Positions 36,985 through 46,120 of a DNA stretch of 64,000 nucleotides are shown here, piece after piece (position 1 is the stretch's first letter; each line of letters starts with the position of its first letter). Below the pieces are notes generated by a model. That model was not told where the DNA came from and did not search any database. It was given only the letters and a program-made list of their open reading frames with translations. The translations under genes and the position numbers were made by a program. Where the stretch lies: the NCBI GenBank assembly GCA_910587045.1, contig CAJULG010000011.1, forward strand, positions 1-64,000. Direction: 5' to 3'. Source of the DNA: an uncultured Lachnospiraceae bacterium (GTDB taxonomy: Bacteria > Bacillota > Clostridia > Lachnospirales > Lachnospiraceae).

Positions 36985-37676
36985 TATGTAAGTATCAGAT
37001 AGGAAATGAGCCGATATACCGATTTGAAATGCCTATGATAGCATCGAATATGTATATTATAATGCATGGAGATCAGGCGCTGCTGATCGATCCTCATGGA
37101 AACGCGGATGCGGTTCACTTGTTAAAGAAGCATGATGTGAAACAGCTTTTGATCATTCTGACGCATGAACATTATGACCATATTTCCGGTGTGAATTATT
37201 TTCGCAAAGAATGGAGATGCAGGGTGATCGGAAGCCGGTCATGTCAGGAATCGGTTAAGGAGCCGGCAAAGAATCTGGCGGCATACTTCATGGCAATGTT
37301 TATTACGCGTTCCGGGGAGGAACGACAGGAAATACAGAAACAGATCGAACAGGATTATCATTGTGAGGTCGACGAGGGATTTGAACAGACATGGCGCTTT
37401 GAATTTGCAACATTTCATGTTGTCTTATGTGAGACGCCGGGACATTCTCCGGGAAGCATATGTATATGCATAAACGACAGATATTTGTTTACGGGAGACA
37501 GCCTGATTCCGGGAGAAAAGATCATAACAAGATTGCCCGGAGGAAACCGGGAGCTTTATCAGAAGATTACAGTTCCCTATTTACAGAGCTTTGATCCGGA
37601 AACAATTATATTTCCAGGTCATGGAGCGGAGGAATATCTAAAAAATATAGCATTACCGTTCCGCAAAACGTTTTAG
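36981..37676 (+). CDS. Metallo-beta-lactamase-fold hydrolase
   Basis: 231 residues with THEHYDH (H62, H64, D66, H67), a further metal His in GHSPGS, Asp in FTGDSL and FPGHG. This is the glyoxalase-II/thioesterase type of the fold. At the end of a carrier-protein cluster it may free acyl chains from a carrier (editing or release thioesterase). The substrate is inferred from context only. Its last 24 bases overlap the end of a convergent regulator gene. Confidence 0.85.
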   Translation: MICKYQIGNEPIYRFEMPMIASNMYIIMHGDQALLIDPHGNADAVHLLKKHDVKQLLIILTHEHYDHISGVNYFRKEWRCRVIGSRSCQESVKEPAKNLAAYFMAMFITRSGEERQEIQKQIEQDYHCEVDEGFEQTWRFEFATFHVVLCETPGHSPGSICICINDRYLFTGDSLIPGEKIITRLPGGNRELYQKITVPYLQSFDPETIIFPGHGAEEYLKNIALPFRKTF

Positions 37677-37970
37677 TATGGGGATGATCACATTTTTCAA
37701 CTGATCCTCCGGAACCTGCTGGCAGAGAAGATTAATCTCCCGATAGGTAGTCTTTAGGGAATATTCCCGGTCGAAAAATTCAGAAAGGGTAATATGATAA
37801 TAATCGCAGATGCGGGCGAGGATATCATAAGGTACATTTTGCTTTGCGCGTCGGACATCAGCAAAATAACCCTTGTTCAAATGCAGTTCTTCACTTAATT
37901 TTGAAGGGGATATATTTGAATTATCAATCAATTCAAACAGTCGTTCCCGAACGTAATTATCATGCGTCAT
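37653..37970 (-). CDS. XRE-type helix-turn-helix protein
   Basis: 105 residues. An HTH of the Cro/CI type occupies 8-65 (NISPSKLSEELHLNKGYFADVRRAKQNVPYDILARICDYY), followed by a short tail (LLCQQVPEDQLKNVIIPILKRF). It converges on, and overlaps by 24 bases, the metallo-hydrolase gene, so it could influence the cluster by antisense overlap or by binding its promoter; neither is shown. Confidence 0.8.
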   Translation of the reverse strand: MTHDNYVRERLFELIDNSNISPSKLSEELHLNKGYFADVRRAKQNVPYDILARICDYYHITLSEFFDREYSLKTTYREINLLCQQVPEDQLKNVIIPILKRFAER

Positions 37971-38144
37971 GGCTTTAATTCCTCCATCTACAAGTATAAA
38001 TGATTCAAAACGGATTGGAGTGGAAATAGTCCGAAAAATAACTATAATTTACTGCAAGAATCAAGGAATATATCCATAATTCTATAAAATACGAGTAAGA
38101 GCTGTTAATGAAAGCAGAATTCAACATAATTTTCCGGAAACTGG

Positions 38145-38173
38145 TTGAAAATGTAAAAGGGAAGGGGTAAAAT
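38145..38173 (+). promoter_or_regulatory. Promoter of the dCache-GGDEF-EAL gene
   Basis: TTGAAA (38145-38150), 17-base spacer, TAAAAT (38168-38173). Confidence 0.6.
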
Positions 38174-38234
38174 GTAACTATAACTTTTGGGAGTGTTTCT
38201 GAATTTTCTTAGATTCAAAATGAGGGGGAGTAAG

Positions 38235-40469
38235 ATGAAACGAAATACAGTATTTCAGATTTTTCTGACAATTTCATTGCTGGTTGTTATTCTGACAATT
38301 TCCCTGATAGCCTATATAAATAGTCTGAATAAAGGATTTCAGAAAGAAATTCTTCAGTCCCTGGAAGAGGTTTCCAATCAGGGTGCGGTATCCATTCAGA
38401 CAGAGATAAACGGAAAGGTAAATCTGTTGCAGGATCTGGCAACGACAATTGATATTGAAGAGAATGATACTCCGGATTCTTTGCTGGCAGATGTACAGAG
38501 TCAGCTATTGTCGATAGCCGAGCATAATGAATTCCAGGTAATGGGTGTGTTGACGAGGGATGGTACGGTTTATGCGACGAACGGAGAGATTTATGATGGG
38601 GCTGATCAGGAGTTTTTTCAAACTGCCATGGAAGGGAATACTACGATTACCGGACGTGTGCCGATATCGAAAGAGGAAAACGCATTTGTGAATATTTACA
38701 GTACGCCGATTCTGGATAATACCACCGGAGAACCGAAAGCAGTTCTGATGGCCGTGTATCGTACAGAGAACTTTCGGGCAACTCTGGAGGTGAAATCCTT
38801 TGATGGAGAGGGCTATTCCTATCTGGTCGAACAAAACGGAAATACAGTTGTAGACTCTGCTCATGCAACCTCTTTTCAGAATATGTCCAATATCTATACT
38901 TCTATTGCAAATGCAGACGAAACAAATGATGCCTGCATTGAACAGCTACAGTATTACCTTATACATAAGGAAAATGGCAGTATCATTTTTCGCAACCGTG
39001 TTGATAAATATCTGTATTGTACTCCGGTGGAAATTAATAACTGGTATCTGTTAACGGTGGTGCCGGTCCGGATCATTGACCACCAGATGAATCAGGTCAT
39101 TCGTTCTACAGTCCTGTTAGTGATCATACTGGTTCTGGTGTTTGCAGTTCTGATCTGGTTTATTTTAGGTCAGCAGAAACGCAGACAGGAGGAATTAATG
39201 TCGCTTGCCTATGTGGATCCAGTTACAGGAGGGCATACATTTGCAAAATTTCAGCAATTATATGAAGAGATACTTGGCAGTAATTCTGATAAGCAGTTTG
39301 CTTTATTGTCGATTGATTTAAATCATTTTAAGATGATCAACGATCTGTATGGCTATGAGGAGGGAGATCGTATCATACAAAACATGGACAGTCTCTGGCG
39401 TAAGCTTTGTCGGTCGAACGAGTGCTGCGGACATCGGAACGCAGATCGCTTTGTTGTTTTGTTAACGTATGAGAATACGGAGGAACTGGAAGAACGCCTG
39501 CGTAATTATCGGGAGCAGCTGCAGGAGACGACAGCGGATCGCTATCAGTTAAGCCTGCGGGCCGGTGTTTATGAACTGGAGGATACGAGTGAGGCATTTT
39601 CTGTCGTATTTAATCGTTCCATGATGGCCTTTTCAGAAGCAAAGAATAATGGAGGACATTTTTATGCCTTCTATCATTCTGGTATGGAGGAACAACTGCT
39701 CTGGGAAAAATATGTAGAGGATTATTTCCAGATGGCATTGCGGAAACAGGAGTTTGCTGTTTATTATCAGGCGAAAATAGATGCCGGGACAGGAGCGGTA
39801 TCCGGTGCGGAGGCATTGGTACGCTGGATCCGGCCGGACGGTACGGTGATTCCGCCAAGCCGGTTTATTCCTATATTGGAGAATAATGGTACGATAGCCG
39901 AACTGGATCAGTATATGTTCCGGGAAGTCTGTCTGCGTCAAAAGGCCTGGTTAGAAGAGGGAAAGCAGGTAGTACCGGTATCTGTAAATCTATCCAGGGT
40001 GCAACTGGCGGATCGGAATTTTGTTGATACATATGCTGAGATCCTGGAGGACACGGGGCTGCCGGCAAAATATGTAGGTCTGGAATTCACAGAGAGTGCT
40101 ATGTTTGATAATGAGGAGATCCTGCGGAATACGGTGGACCGGCTGCATGATCTGGGTATTAAGGTACTGATTGATGATTTTGGTGTCGGTTATTCCTCTA
40201 TGATGACATTAAAGGTAATACCGGTAGATATCCTGAAGATGGATAAGAGCTTTATTGACAGTATTGGAGATGAACGGGGAGATAAGATCGTAGTTGGCAT
40301 GATTGAATTTGCGCTTTCTCTGGGAATGAGTGTAACAGCAGAAGGGGTGGAGAATGATGCACAGTATCGTTTTCTGCAATCTCATCGATGCAATGATATA
40401 CAGGGCTACTATTTCTCCAGGCCGGTACCGGCAGGGGAATATTGCAGACAGTTTCTTGGCTCTGCCTGA
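38235..40469 (+). CDS. c-di-GMP phosphodiesterase: dCache sensor, degenerate GGDEF, EAL
   Basis: 745 residues from the ATG at 38235 (GGGGGAG site; upstream in-frame starts at 38187 and 38220 are weaker). Two membrane segments (about 8-30 and 290-312) bracket an extracellular double-Cache domain (GTVYATNGEIYDGADQEFF). A GGDEF fold follows whose signature reads NADRF, so it is not a cyclase. The EAL domain (about 500-740) keeps EALVRW, VNLSRVQ, EFTES, DDFGVGYSS, the K in ILKMDKSFI and EGVE, so it should cut c-di-GMP to pGpG. An outside ligand, probably a small acid or amino acid, would control it. Confidence 0.92.
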   Translation: MKRNTVFQIFLTISLLVVILTISLIAYINSLNKGFQKEILQSLEEVSNQGAVSIQTEINGKVNLLQDLATTIDIEENDTPDSLLADVQSQLLSIAEHNEFQVMGVLTRDGTVYATNGEIYDGADQEFFQTAMEGNTTITGRVPISKEENAFVNIYSTPILDNTTGEPKAVLMAVYRTENFRATLEVKSFDGEGYSYLVEQNGNTVVDSAHATSFQNMSNIYTSIANADETNDACIEQLQYYLIHKENGSIIFRNRVDKYLYCTPVEINNWYLLTVVPVRIIDHQMNQVIRSTVLLVIILVLVFAVLIWFILGQQKRRQEELMSLAYVDPVTGGHTFAKFQQLYEEILGSNSDKQFALLSIDLNHFKMINDLYGYEEGDRIIQNMDSLWRKLCRSNECCGHRNADRFVVLLTYENTEELEERLRNYREQLQETTADRYQLSLRAGVYELEDTSEAFSVVFNRSMMAFSEAKNNGGHFYAFYHSGMEEQLLWEKYVEDYFQMALRKQEFAVYYQAKIDAGTGAVSGAEALVRWIRPDGTVIPPSRFIPILENNGTIAELDQYMFREVCLRQKAWLEEGKQVVPVSVNLSRVQLADRNFVDTYAEILEDTGLPAKYVGLEFTESAMFDNEEILRNTVDRLHDLGIKVLIDDFGVGYSSMMTLKVIPVDILKMDKSFIDSIGDERGDKIVVGMIEFALSLGMSVTAEGVENDAQYRFLQSHRCNDIQGYYFSRPVPAGEYCRQFLGSA

Positions 40470-40563
40470 CGGGAATTGCTGCCACCCGTAAAAACAGTGG
40501 AAAAACAATAACAACCATGCTATAGTAATACGGTGCAAGACTGATATGAATTAGGAGGCTGTT

Positions 40564-42159
40564 ATGGCAGAAGAATATCAAAAGGAAATAGAGAGAAGAA
40601 GAACATTTGCGATCATTTCACATCCGGATGCAGGAAAGACTACGCTGACGGAGAAGTTTTTATTATATGGAGGGGCTATTAATACCGCCGGCTCTGTAAA
40701 AGGCAAGGCGAACGCAAAGTATGCTGTTTCTGACTGGATGGGAATTGAGAAGGAGAGAGGAATATCCGTTACCTCTTCCGTATTGCAGTTCGATTATGAT
40801 GGATACTGCATCAATATCTTGGATACTCCGGGACATCAGGATTTCTCGGAGGATACCTATCGGACTCTGATGGCGGCAGATTCCGCAGTCATGGTAATTG
40901 ATGCCTCCAAGGGTGTGGAGGCGCAGACGATCAAGCTCTTCAAGGTATGTGTCATGCGTCACATTCCGATTTTCACGTTTATTAATAAGATGGATCTCGA
41001 AGCGAAGGATTCGTTTGAATTACTGGATGATATAGAAACGGTACTGGGAATCCGGACCTGTCCGGTTAACTGGCCTATCGGCTCCGGTAAGCGGTTTAAA
41101 GGCGTTTATGACAGGGAAACAAAGCAGGTTTCTATGTTTCAGGCAGTTTCCACCGGCGGATCCAAGTCTGCAGCAGAGACGGATTACAGTTTGGATGATC
41201 CTGAGCTTAGGAATGCGGTTGGTGAGGAATTATATCAGCAGCTTCTGGATGAGGTAGAGCTTCTGGATGGAGCCAGTGATGCCTTTGATCAGGAACTGGT
41301 GGACAAGGGGGAGCTGTCGCCGGTCTTTTTTGGTTCTGCGTTAACCACATTTGGTGTAGAGACCTTTCTGGAGCATTTTCTGAAAATGACACTTTCACCG
41401 CTTCCGCGACAGTCCAATGAAGGTTCCATTGATCCGGTTACCGCACCGTTTTCCGGTTTTATATTTAAGATTCAGGCAAATATGAATAAGGCCCATCATG
41501 ACCGGATCGCTTTTATGCGGATCTGTTCCGGAAAGTTTGATGCAGGTAAGGATGTGTATCATGTTCAGAGCGGGAGAAAATTAAAGCTTTCGCAACCGCA
41601 GCAGATCATGGCGCAGGAGCGGAAGGTAATTGAGGAAGCATATGCGGGAGACGTGATCGGTGTCTTCGATCCGGGTCTGTTTTCCATTGGGGATACGATT
41701 TGTGCGCCCGGGAAAAAATTCGAATACGAAGGGATTCCGACCTTTGCGCCTGAGCATTTCTGCCGGCTGGTATCTCTGGATTCCATGAAGCGAAAGCAGT
41801 TTATCAAGGGAGTAACGCAGCTGGCCCAGGAGGGAGCGATTCAGATCTTTAAAGATTATTCTCTGGATTTATCTGAGATCATTGTTGGCGTGGTTGGTGT
41901 CCTGCAATTTGACGTGTTGAAATACAGACTGGAAACGGAATATGGCTGTGAGGTACGACTGGAGGCTCTGCCATACAATTATATCCGTTGGGTAAAGGAT
42001 CCTGCAACAGATTTGAATCGTCTGAAGCGGGTCAGTGACTGTAAGAAGGTAAAGGATATGAAGGATAACCCATTGCTGCTCTTTGCGAACGAGTGGTCCA
42101 TCCGGCTGGTATTGGAAAATAATGAAGGTCTGGAGTTGGAGGATTTCAGAAAGAATTAA
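40564..42159 (+). CDS. prfC: Peptide chain release factor 3
   Basis: 531 residues, standard RF3 length. Translational GTPase motifs: G1 HPDAGKTTL (20-28), G2 RGISVTSSV, G3 DTPGHQDF, G4 NKMD, and the RF3-specific C-terminal domain (VVGVLQFDVLKYRLETEYG). It recycles RF1/RF2 from the ribosome after peptide release. The start has AGGAGG. Stand-alone gene. Confidence 0.97.
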   Translation: MAEEYQKEIERRRTFAIISHPDAGKTTLTEKFLLYGGAINTAGSVKGKANAKYAVSDWMGIEKERGISVTSSVLQFDYDGYCINILDTPGHQDFSEDTYRTLMAADSAVMVIDASKGVEAQTIKLFKVCVMRHIPIFTFINKMDLEAKDSFELLDDIETVLGIRTCPVNWPIGSGKRFKGVYDRETKQVSMFQAVSTGGSKSAAETDYSLDDPELRNAVGEELYQQLLDEVELLDGASDAFDQELVDKGELSPVFFGSALTTFGVETFLEHFLKMTLSPLPRQSNEGSIDPVTAPFSGFIFKIQANMNKAHHDRIAFMRICSGKFDAGKDVYHVQSGRKLKLSQPQQIMAQERKVIEEAYAGDVIGVFDPGLFSIGDTICAPGKKFEYEGIPTFAPEHFCRLVSLDSMKRKQFIKGVTQLAQEGAIQIFKDYSLDLSEIIVGVVGVLQFDVLKYRLETEYGCEVRLEALPYNYIRWVKDPATDLNRLKRVSDCKKVKDMKDNPLLLFANEWSIRLVLENNEGLELEDFRKN

Positions 42160-42255
42160 GCCTGCATGAGGAATGTTAGTTACAAGCAGCAGGCCTGTAA
42201 AGGACGGGATTTCAGCAATCCGGTATAATCGTAAGAAAATGTAAGAAATAATGGA

Positions 42256-42284
42256 TTGTAACAAGTCGACGAATGCGATAAAAT
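42256..42284 (+). promoter_or_regulatory. Promoter of the NfeD-SPFH pair
   Basis: TTGTAA (42256-42261), 17-base spacer, TAAAAT (42279-42284), 34 bases before the NfeD start. Confidence 0.55.
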
Positions 42285-42317
42285 AAAACTGATTTATGAA
42301 TGAAAGGAGTGTGTGAT

Positions 42318-42812
42318 ATGGGTATGACAGGAACCATTCTGACAGGAACTGTATTATTTGAAAATGCGGGAATTATGACATTAATCTGGCTGGGATTGGT
42401 TATCCTATTCATAGTACTGGAGATCATCAGTTTAGGACTGACCAGTATCTGGTTTGCCGTGGGTGCATTGGCTTCCGGAATCATTGCCATGTTAGGCGGG
42501 CCCATTGCGCTTCAGATTATTGTATTTCTGGTTGTTTCCGTGGTATTGCTTGCCTGTACCAGAGGGATTGCCAGGCGACATCTGGATAACCGCATTGAAA
42601 GGACCAATGCAGAAGGACTGATCGGCAGGACTTCCATAGTAATGGAAACGATTGACAATGCCGCATCTACCGGCAAGATTAAGATCGGTGATGTGGAATG
42701 GACAGCAAGAGCAGTGAATGAAGCACAGGTAATACCAAAGGATACGAAGATCATTATCCGTGAGATCCATGGTGTTAAGTGCATGGTAGAACCGGTTTCG
42801 GTTCAGGTATAA
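42318..42812 (+). CDS. NfeD-like membrane protein
   Basis: 164 residues from the ATG at 42318 (AAAGGAG eight bases upstream; the ATG at 42300 is too close to that site). Two or three membrane segments (about 20-90) are followed by the NfeD OB-fold C-terminus: GLIGRTSIVMETI, GKIKIGDVEWTARA. NfeD proteins form complexes with SPFH proteins in membrane microdomains; the next gene encodes one. Confidence 0.92.
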   Translation: MGMTGTILTGTVLFENAGIMTLIWLGLVILFIVLEIISLGLTSIWFAVGALASGIIAMLGGPIALQIIVFLVVSVVLLACTRGIARRHLDNRIERTNAEGLIGRTSIVMETIDNAASTGKIKIGDVEWTARAVNEAQVIPKDTKIIIREIHGVKCMVEPVSVQV

Positions 42813-42860
42813 CACAGTAAGGGAAGGATTCCCGAAGACTAAAAAATGGAGGTATAGAAC

Positions 42861-43832
42861 ATGGGAGGAATTGGAATGAGTGCAGCAGGTGCCGGAGGAC
42901 TGATCAGCGGAGCGGTAGGACTGGGAATATTTCTGATCGTTCTTTTGATCATTATTGCCGTTTCCTGTATCAATATTGTACCGCAGGCACATGCATATGT
43001 AGTAGAGCGGCTGGGTACGTATCGTGGTACCTGGTCTGTTGGTTTTCACATTAAGATGCCGTTTTTTGATAAGATTGCAAAGCGTGTAACCTTAAAGGAA
43101 CAGGTGGTGGATTTTGCACCTCAGCCGGTGATCACCAAGGATAATGTAACGATGCGGATTGATACGGTCGTATTTTTCCAGATTACGGATCCAAAGCTGT
43201 TTTGTTATGGTGTTGAGAATCCGATCATGGCGATTGAGAACTTAACAGCAACGACTCTTCGTAATATCATAGGTGATCTGGAGTTAGACCAGACACTGAC
43301 ATCAAGAGAGACGATTAATACAAAAATGCGTGCCACCCTGGATGAGGCCACAGATCCATGGGGTATTAAGGTAAATCGTGTGGAGTTGAAAAATATCATT
43401 CCACCGGCTGCTATTCAGGATGCTATGGAGAAGCAGATGAAGGCAGAACGGGAACGCCGGGAACAGATTCTGATCGCCGAAGGTGAGAAGAAGTCAGCGA
43501 TTCTTCGTGCAGAAGGTCAGAAGGAATCCATGATCCTTCAGGCAGAGGCGGATAAGCAGGCAGCAATCCTTCGGGCAGAGGCGAAGAAGGAGGCAACTAT
43601 CCGGGAGGCAGAGGGTCAGGCACAGGCGATCGAGACTGTCCAGAAGGCAAACGCAGCAGGTCTTGTTTTCCTGAAGGAAGCAGATCCAAGTGAATCCGTT
43701 ATTCAGATTAAGAGTCTGGAGGCATTTGCAAAGGCGGCAGACGGTCAGGCGACCAAAATTATCATTCCGTCTGAGATTCAGGGACTGGCAGGACTGGCAA
43801 AGTCAGTGATAGAAGTTGCGGCAGAAAAATAG
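42861..43832 (+). CDS. SPFH/stomatin-like protein (QmcA type)
   Basis: 323 residues. One N-terminal membrane segment (about 17-38), SPFH domain (APQAHAYVVERLGTY... as INIVPQAHAYVVERLGTY, then LKEQVVDFAPQPV) and a long Ala/Glu-rich coiled coil (about 190-265) with repeated AEGQKES/AEAKKEA units. It should assemble into cage-like oligomers at the membrane together with the upstream NfeD protein. Confidence 0.95.
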   Translation: MGGIGMSAAGAGGLISGAVGLGIFLIVLLIIIAVSCINIVPQAHAYVVERLGTYRGTWSVGFHIKMPFFDKIAKRVTLKEQVVDFAPQPVITKDNVTMRIDTVVFFQITDPKLFCYGVENPIMAIENLTATTLRNIIGDLELDQTLTSRETINTKMRATLDEATDPWGIKVNRVELKNIIPPAAIQDAMEKQMKAERERREQILIAEGEKKSAILRAEGQKESMILQAEADKQAAILRAEAKKEATIREAEGQAQAIETVQKANAAGLVFLKEADPSESVIQIKSLEAFAKAADGQATKIIIPSEIQGLAGLAKSVIEVAAEK

Positions 43833-43910
43833 AGAAAAGACAAAAAATGGATAGAATTCTTACTAATTCCTTGCTTTTATCCATGGTTATATGATAGACT
43901 AATACCCTAA

Positions 43911-43955
43911 GGGCAAGACAAGCGATAGATATCGAATCCTTGTCTTGCTCTTTTT
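43911..43955 (+). terminator. Intrinsic terminator just before putP
   Basis: A 12-bp stem GGGCAAGACAAG (43911-43922) / CTTGTCTTGCTC (43939-43950) and TTTTT. A possible promoter (TTGCTT at 43871, TAGACT at 43895-43900, 18-base spacer) lies immediately upstream, so the hairpin either ends the SPFH transcript or forms an attenuator in the putP leader. Confidence 0.8.
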
Positions 43956-43984
43956 AGGAAGGCATAAGCCAAGGAGGAGAGAGA

Positions 43985-45511
43985 ATGTTATCTACAGTTA
44001 ATTTTTGCATTATTGCAACCATTGTCATATATCTGCTGGGGATGTTGGCGATTGGTTTTATCTTCAGTAAGGGAAACAGTAATAGTACGGATTTCTATTT
44101 AGGCGGACGTAAGATGGGACCGATTGTGACTGCCATGAGTGCAGAGGCCAGCGATATGTCCAGTTGGCTGCTGATGGGACTTCCGGGTCTGGCATATCTG
44201 TCAGGAATCTGTGATCCGGGCTGGACCGCGATCGGCCTGGGTGTAGGTACCTGGCTGAACTGGTTTTTTGTAGCGCGAAAGCTCAGACGCTATTCTGCGA
44301 ATATCAATGCGATCACAGTGCCGGAATTTTATTCCAGACGTTATCATGATAAGAGTAATGTGCTGAATGCGATTGCGGCAGTGGTCATAATTGTATTTTT
44401 TATTCCGTATACTGCATCCGGCTTTGCTGCCTGTGGTAAATTGTTTCACAGCCTGTTCGGAGTGGATTATGGTGTAGCAATGCTGGTTTCGGCTGCAGTT
44501 ATCGTCGGCTATACGATCATGGGCGGTTTCCGCGCAGTTTCGACGACGGATCTGATCCAGAGTATTGTCATGACGATCGCGCTGTTTGTCGTTGTTTTCT
44601 TTGGTATTTCGCAGGCGGGTGGCCTTAATGCGGTTCTGGATAATGCCAGAGAGTTATCCGGTTATCTGACAATGAATGCGTCTTATGATGTATCCACCGG
44701 TTCTGCCAGTCCTTATGGTACGCTGACGATCATCTCCACACTGGCATGGGGACTGGGCTACTTTGGCATGCCTCACATCCTGCTTCGTTTTATGGCGATC
44801 GAGGATGAGAAGAAGCTGGTGCTATCCCGTCGTGTTGCAACCATATGGGTATTTATTGCAATGTCAGTTGCTATTTTCATCGGTGTTGTAGGGCTGGGAA
44901 TGACGAAGGCAGGTGCCCTTGATTTTCTGGAGGGCAGCAGCAGTGAGACGATAATTGTTAAGATTGCTGGTTTGATCAGTCAGAATGGTATCTTTCCGGC
45001 TATTGTTGCCGGTCTGATCCTGGCAGGTATTCTGGCGGCTACGATGTCTACTGCTGACAGTCAGATGCTGGCAGCAGCATCCAGTGTGTCACAGAATATC
45101 CTGCAGGACTTTTTCCATATCAAGCTGTCAGAGAAGAGAAGTCTTCTGATTGCCCGTCTTACGATTGTGGTGATCAGTCTGATCGGTGTATTTCTGGCCC
45201 GGGATCCGGATTCCAGTGTATTTGGTATTGTTTCCTTTGCGTGGGCAGGCTTTGGCGGTGCCTTTGGAGCAGTAACCCTGTGTTCTCTGTTCTGGAAGCG
45301 CAGTAACCGCTGGGGAGCTTTGGCCGGTATGATCAGTGGCGGTGTGATGGTCTTTGTCTGGAAGTACGCAGTTCGTCCGCTGGGTGGAATCTGGAACATT
45401 TACGAACTGCTTCCTGCATTTTTAGTATCACTGGTATGCATCATCGTGGTGAGTCTTCTGACAAAGGAGCCGGAGGAGGATATCGTAAGGGAATTTGAAG
45501 CAGCAAAATAG
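43985..45511 (+). CDS. putP: Sodium/proline symporter (SSS family)
   Basis: 508 residues with about 13 membrane segments. Family marks are DFYLGGRKMGPIVTAMSAEASDMSSWLLMGLPG near the start, GMPHILLRFMAIED and the ATMSTADSQMLAAAS motif that contributes to the Na+ site. The likely substrate is proline, judged from the close fit to PutP. Start 43985 behind AAGGAGGAGAG. The next gene begins 19 bases after its stop. Confidence 0.92.
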   Translation: MLSTVNFCIIATIVIYLLGMLAIGFIFSKGNSNSTDFYLGGRKMGPIVTAMSAEASDMSSWLLMGLPGLAYLSGICDPGWTAIGLGVGTWLNWFFVARKLRRYSANINAITVPEFYSRRYHDKSNVLNAIAAVVIIVFFIPYTASGFAACGKLFHSLFGVDYGVAMLVSAAVIVGYTIMGGFRAVSTTDLIQSIVMTIALFVVVFFGISQAGGLNAVLDNARELSGYLTMNASYDVSTGSASPYGTLTIISTLAWGLGYFGMPHILLRFMAIEDEKKLVLSRRVATIWVFIAMSVAIFIGVVGLGMTKAGALDFLEGSSSETIIVKIAGLISQNGIFPAIVAGLILAGILAATMSTADSQMLAAASSVSQNILQDFFHIKLSEKRSLLIARLTIVVISLIGVFLARDPDSSVFGIVSFAWAGFGGAFGAVTLCSLFWKRSNRWGALAGMISGGVMVFVWKYAVRPLGGIWNIYELLPAFLVSLVCIIVVSLLTKEPEEDIVREFEAAK

Positions 45512-45530
45512 CAAAAAGGAGGAAACGGTT

Positions 45531-45848
45531 ATGACGTATCAGGAATTTTTTTCAATGGTAAAGGAGAAACTGGCAGGAGCAGATGTCAGCAGCATTCAGG
45601 AGCATCTGGCATATCAGTTTAACATTACAGGAGAAGCAGAAGGCATCTTCTATGTAGAGGTAAGAGATGGAAAGCTGTATGTAGAGCCTTATGAATACTA
45701 TGACAGGGATGTGATCTTCACCTGCAAGGCAGAGACTTTGATCAAGATCGCAGAGGGAAAACTGGATCCGGTAGTTGCATTTACCATGCAAAAGCTCAAG
45801 GTGGATGGAAGCATTGAAAAGGCATTAAAGCTAAAGGAATTGTTTTGA
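45531..45848 (+). CDS. SCP2 sterol-carrier-like domain protein
   Basis: 105 residues from the ATG at 45531 (AAAGGAGGAAACG); an upstream start at 45495 inside putP lacks a site. The single SCP2 fold shows GIFYVEVRDGKLYVEP, DVIFTCKAETLIKIAEGKLDPVVAFTMQKLKVDGSIEKAL. SCP2 proteins have a lipid-binding tunnel; the bacterial ligand is unknown. It may share the putP transcript. Confidence 0.88.
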   Translation: MTYQEFFSMVKEKLAGADVSSIQEHLAYQFNITGEAEGIFYVEVRDGKLYVEPYEYYDRDVIFTCKAETLIKIAEGKLDPVVAFTMQKLKVDGSIEKALKLKELF

Positions 45849-45897
45849 TGTCACTGGTTTTATGATATCATAAAATAATATTATTATAGCTGGCTAA

Positions 45898-45948
45898 GGC
45901 AGTCATTGGAAAGATACAAGGTGTTCTTTACGATGGCTGCCGCCTTTT
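45898..45948 (+). terminator. Intrinsic terminator after the SCP2 gene
   Basis: GGCAGTCAT (45898-45906) / ATGGCTGCC (45933-45941), with an inner AAAGA/TCTTT helix, then GCCTTTT. Confidence 0.7.
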
Positions 45949-46024
45949 ATTTGTGCGAAGACGTAAGGCGTGTTTCGCCTGTTCCCTGCAGGCTATCTGT
46001 CCGGGATAAAAATAGAATAAAAGC

Positions 46025-46060
46025 TTTACAGATAGAATAAGATTATTTATAATAAATAAT
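46025..46060 (+). promoter_or_regulatory. MocR-gene promoter with inverted repeat over the -10 box
   Basis: TTTACA (46025-46030), 17-base spacer and TATAAT (46048-46053). An inverted repeat ATTATTTA-TAA-TAAATAAT (46042-46060) is centred on the -10 box and could be the site through which the regulator controls itself. Confidence 0.6.
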
Positions 46061-46120
46061 TGGCTATAAGAGGGATGCATAAAAGTACAATTTTGATAAG
46101 GTCAGGTGGAGGAGAAAGAT

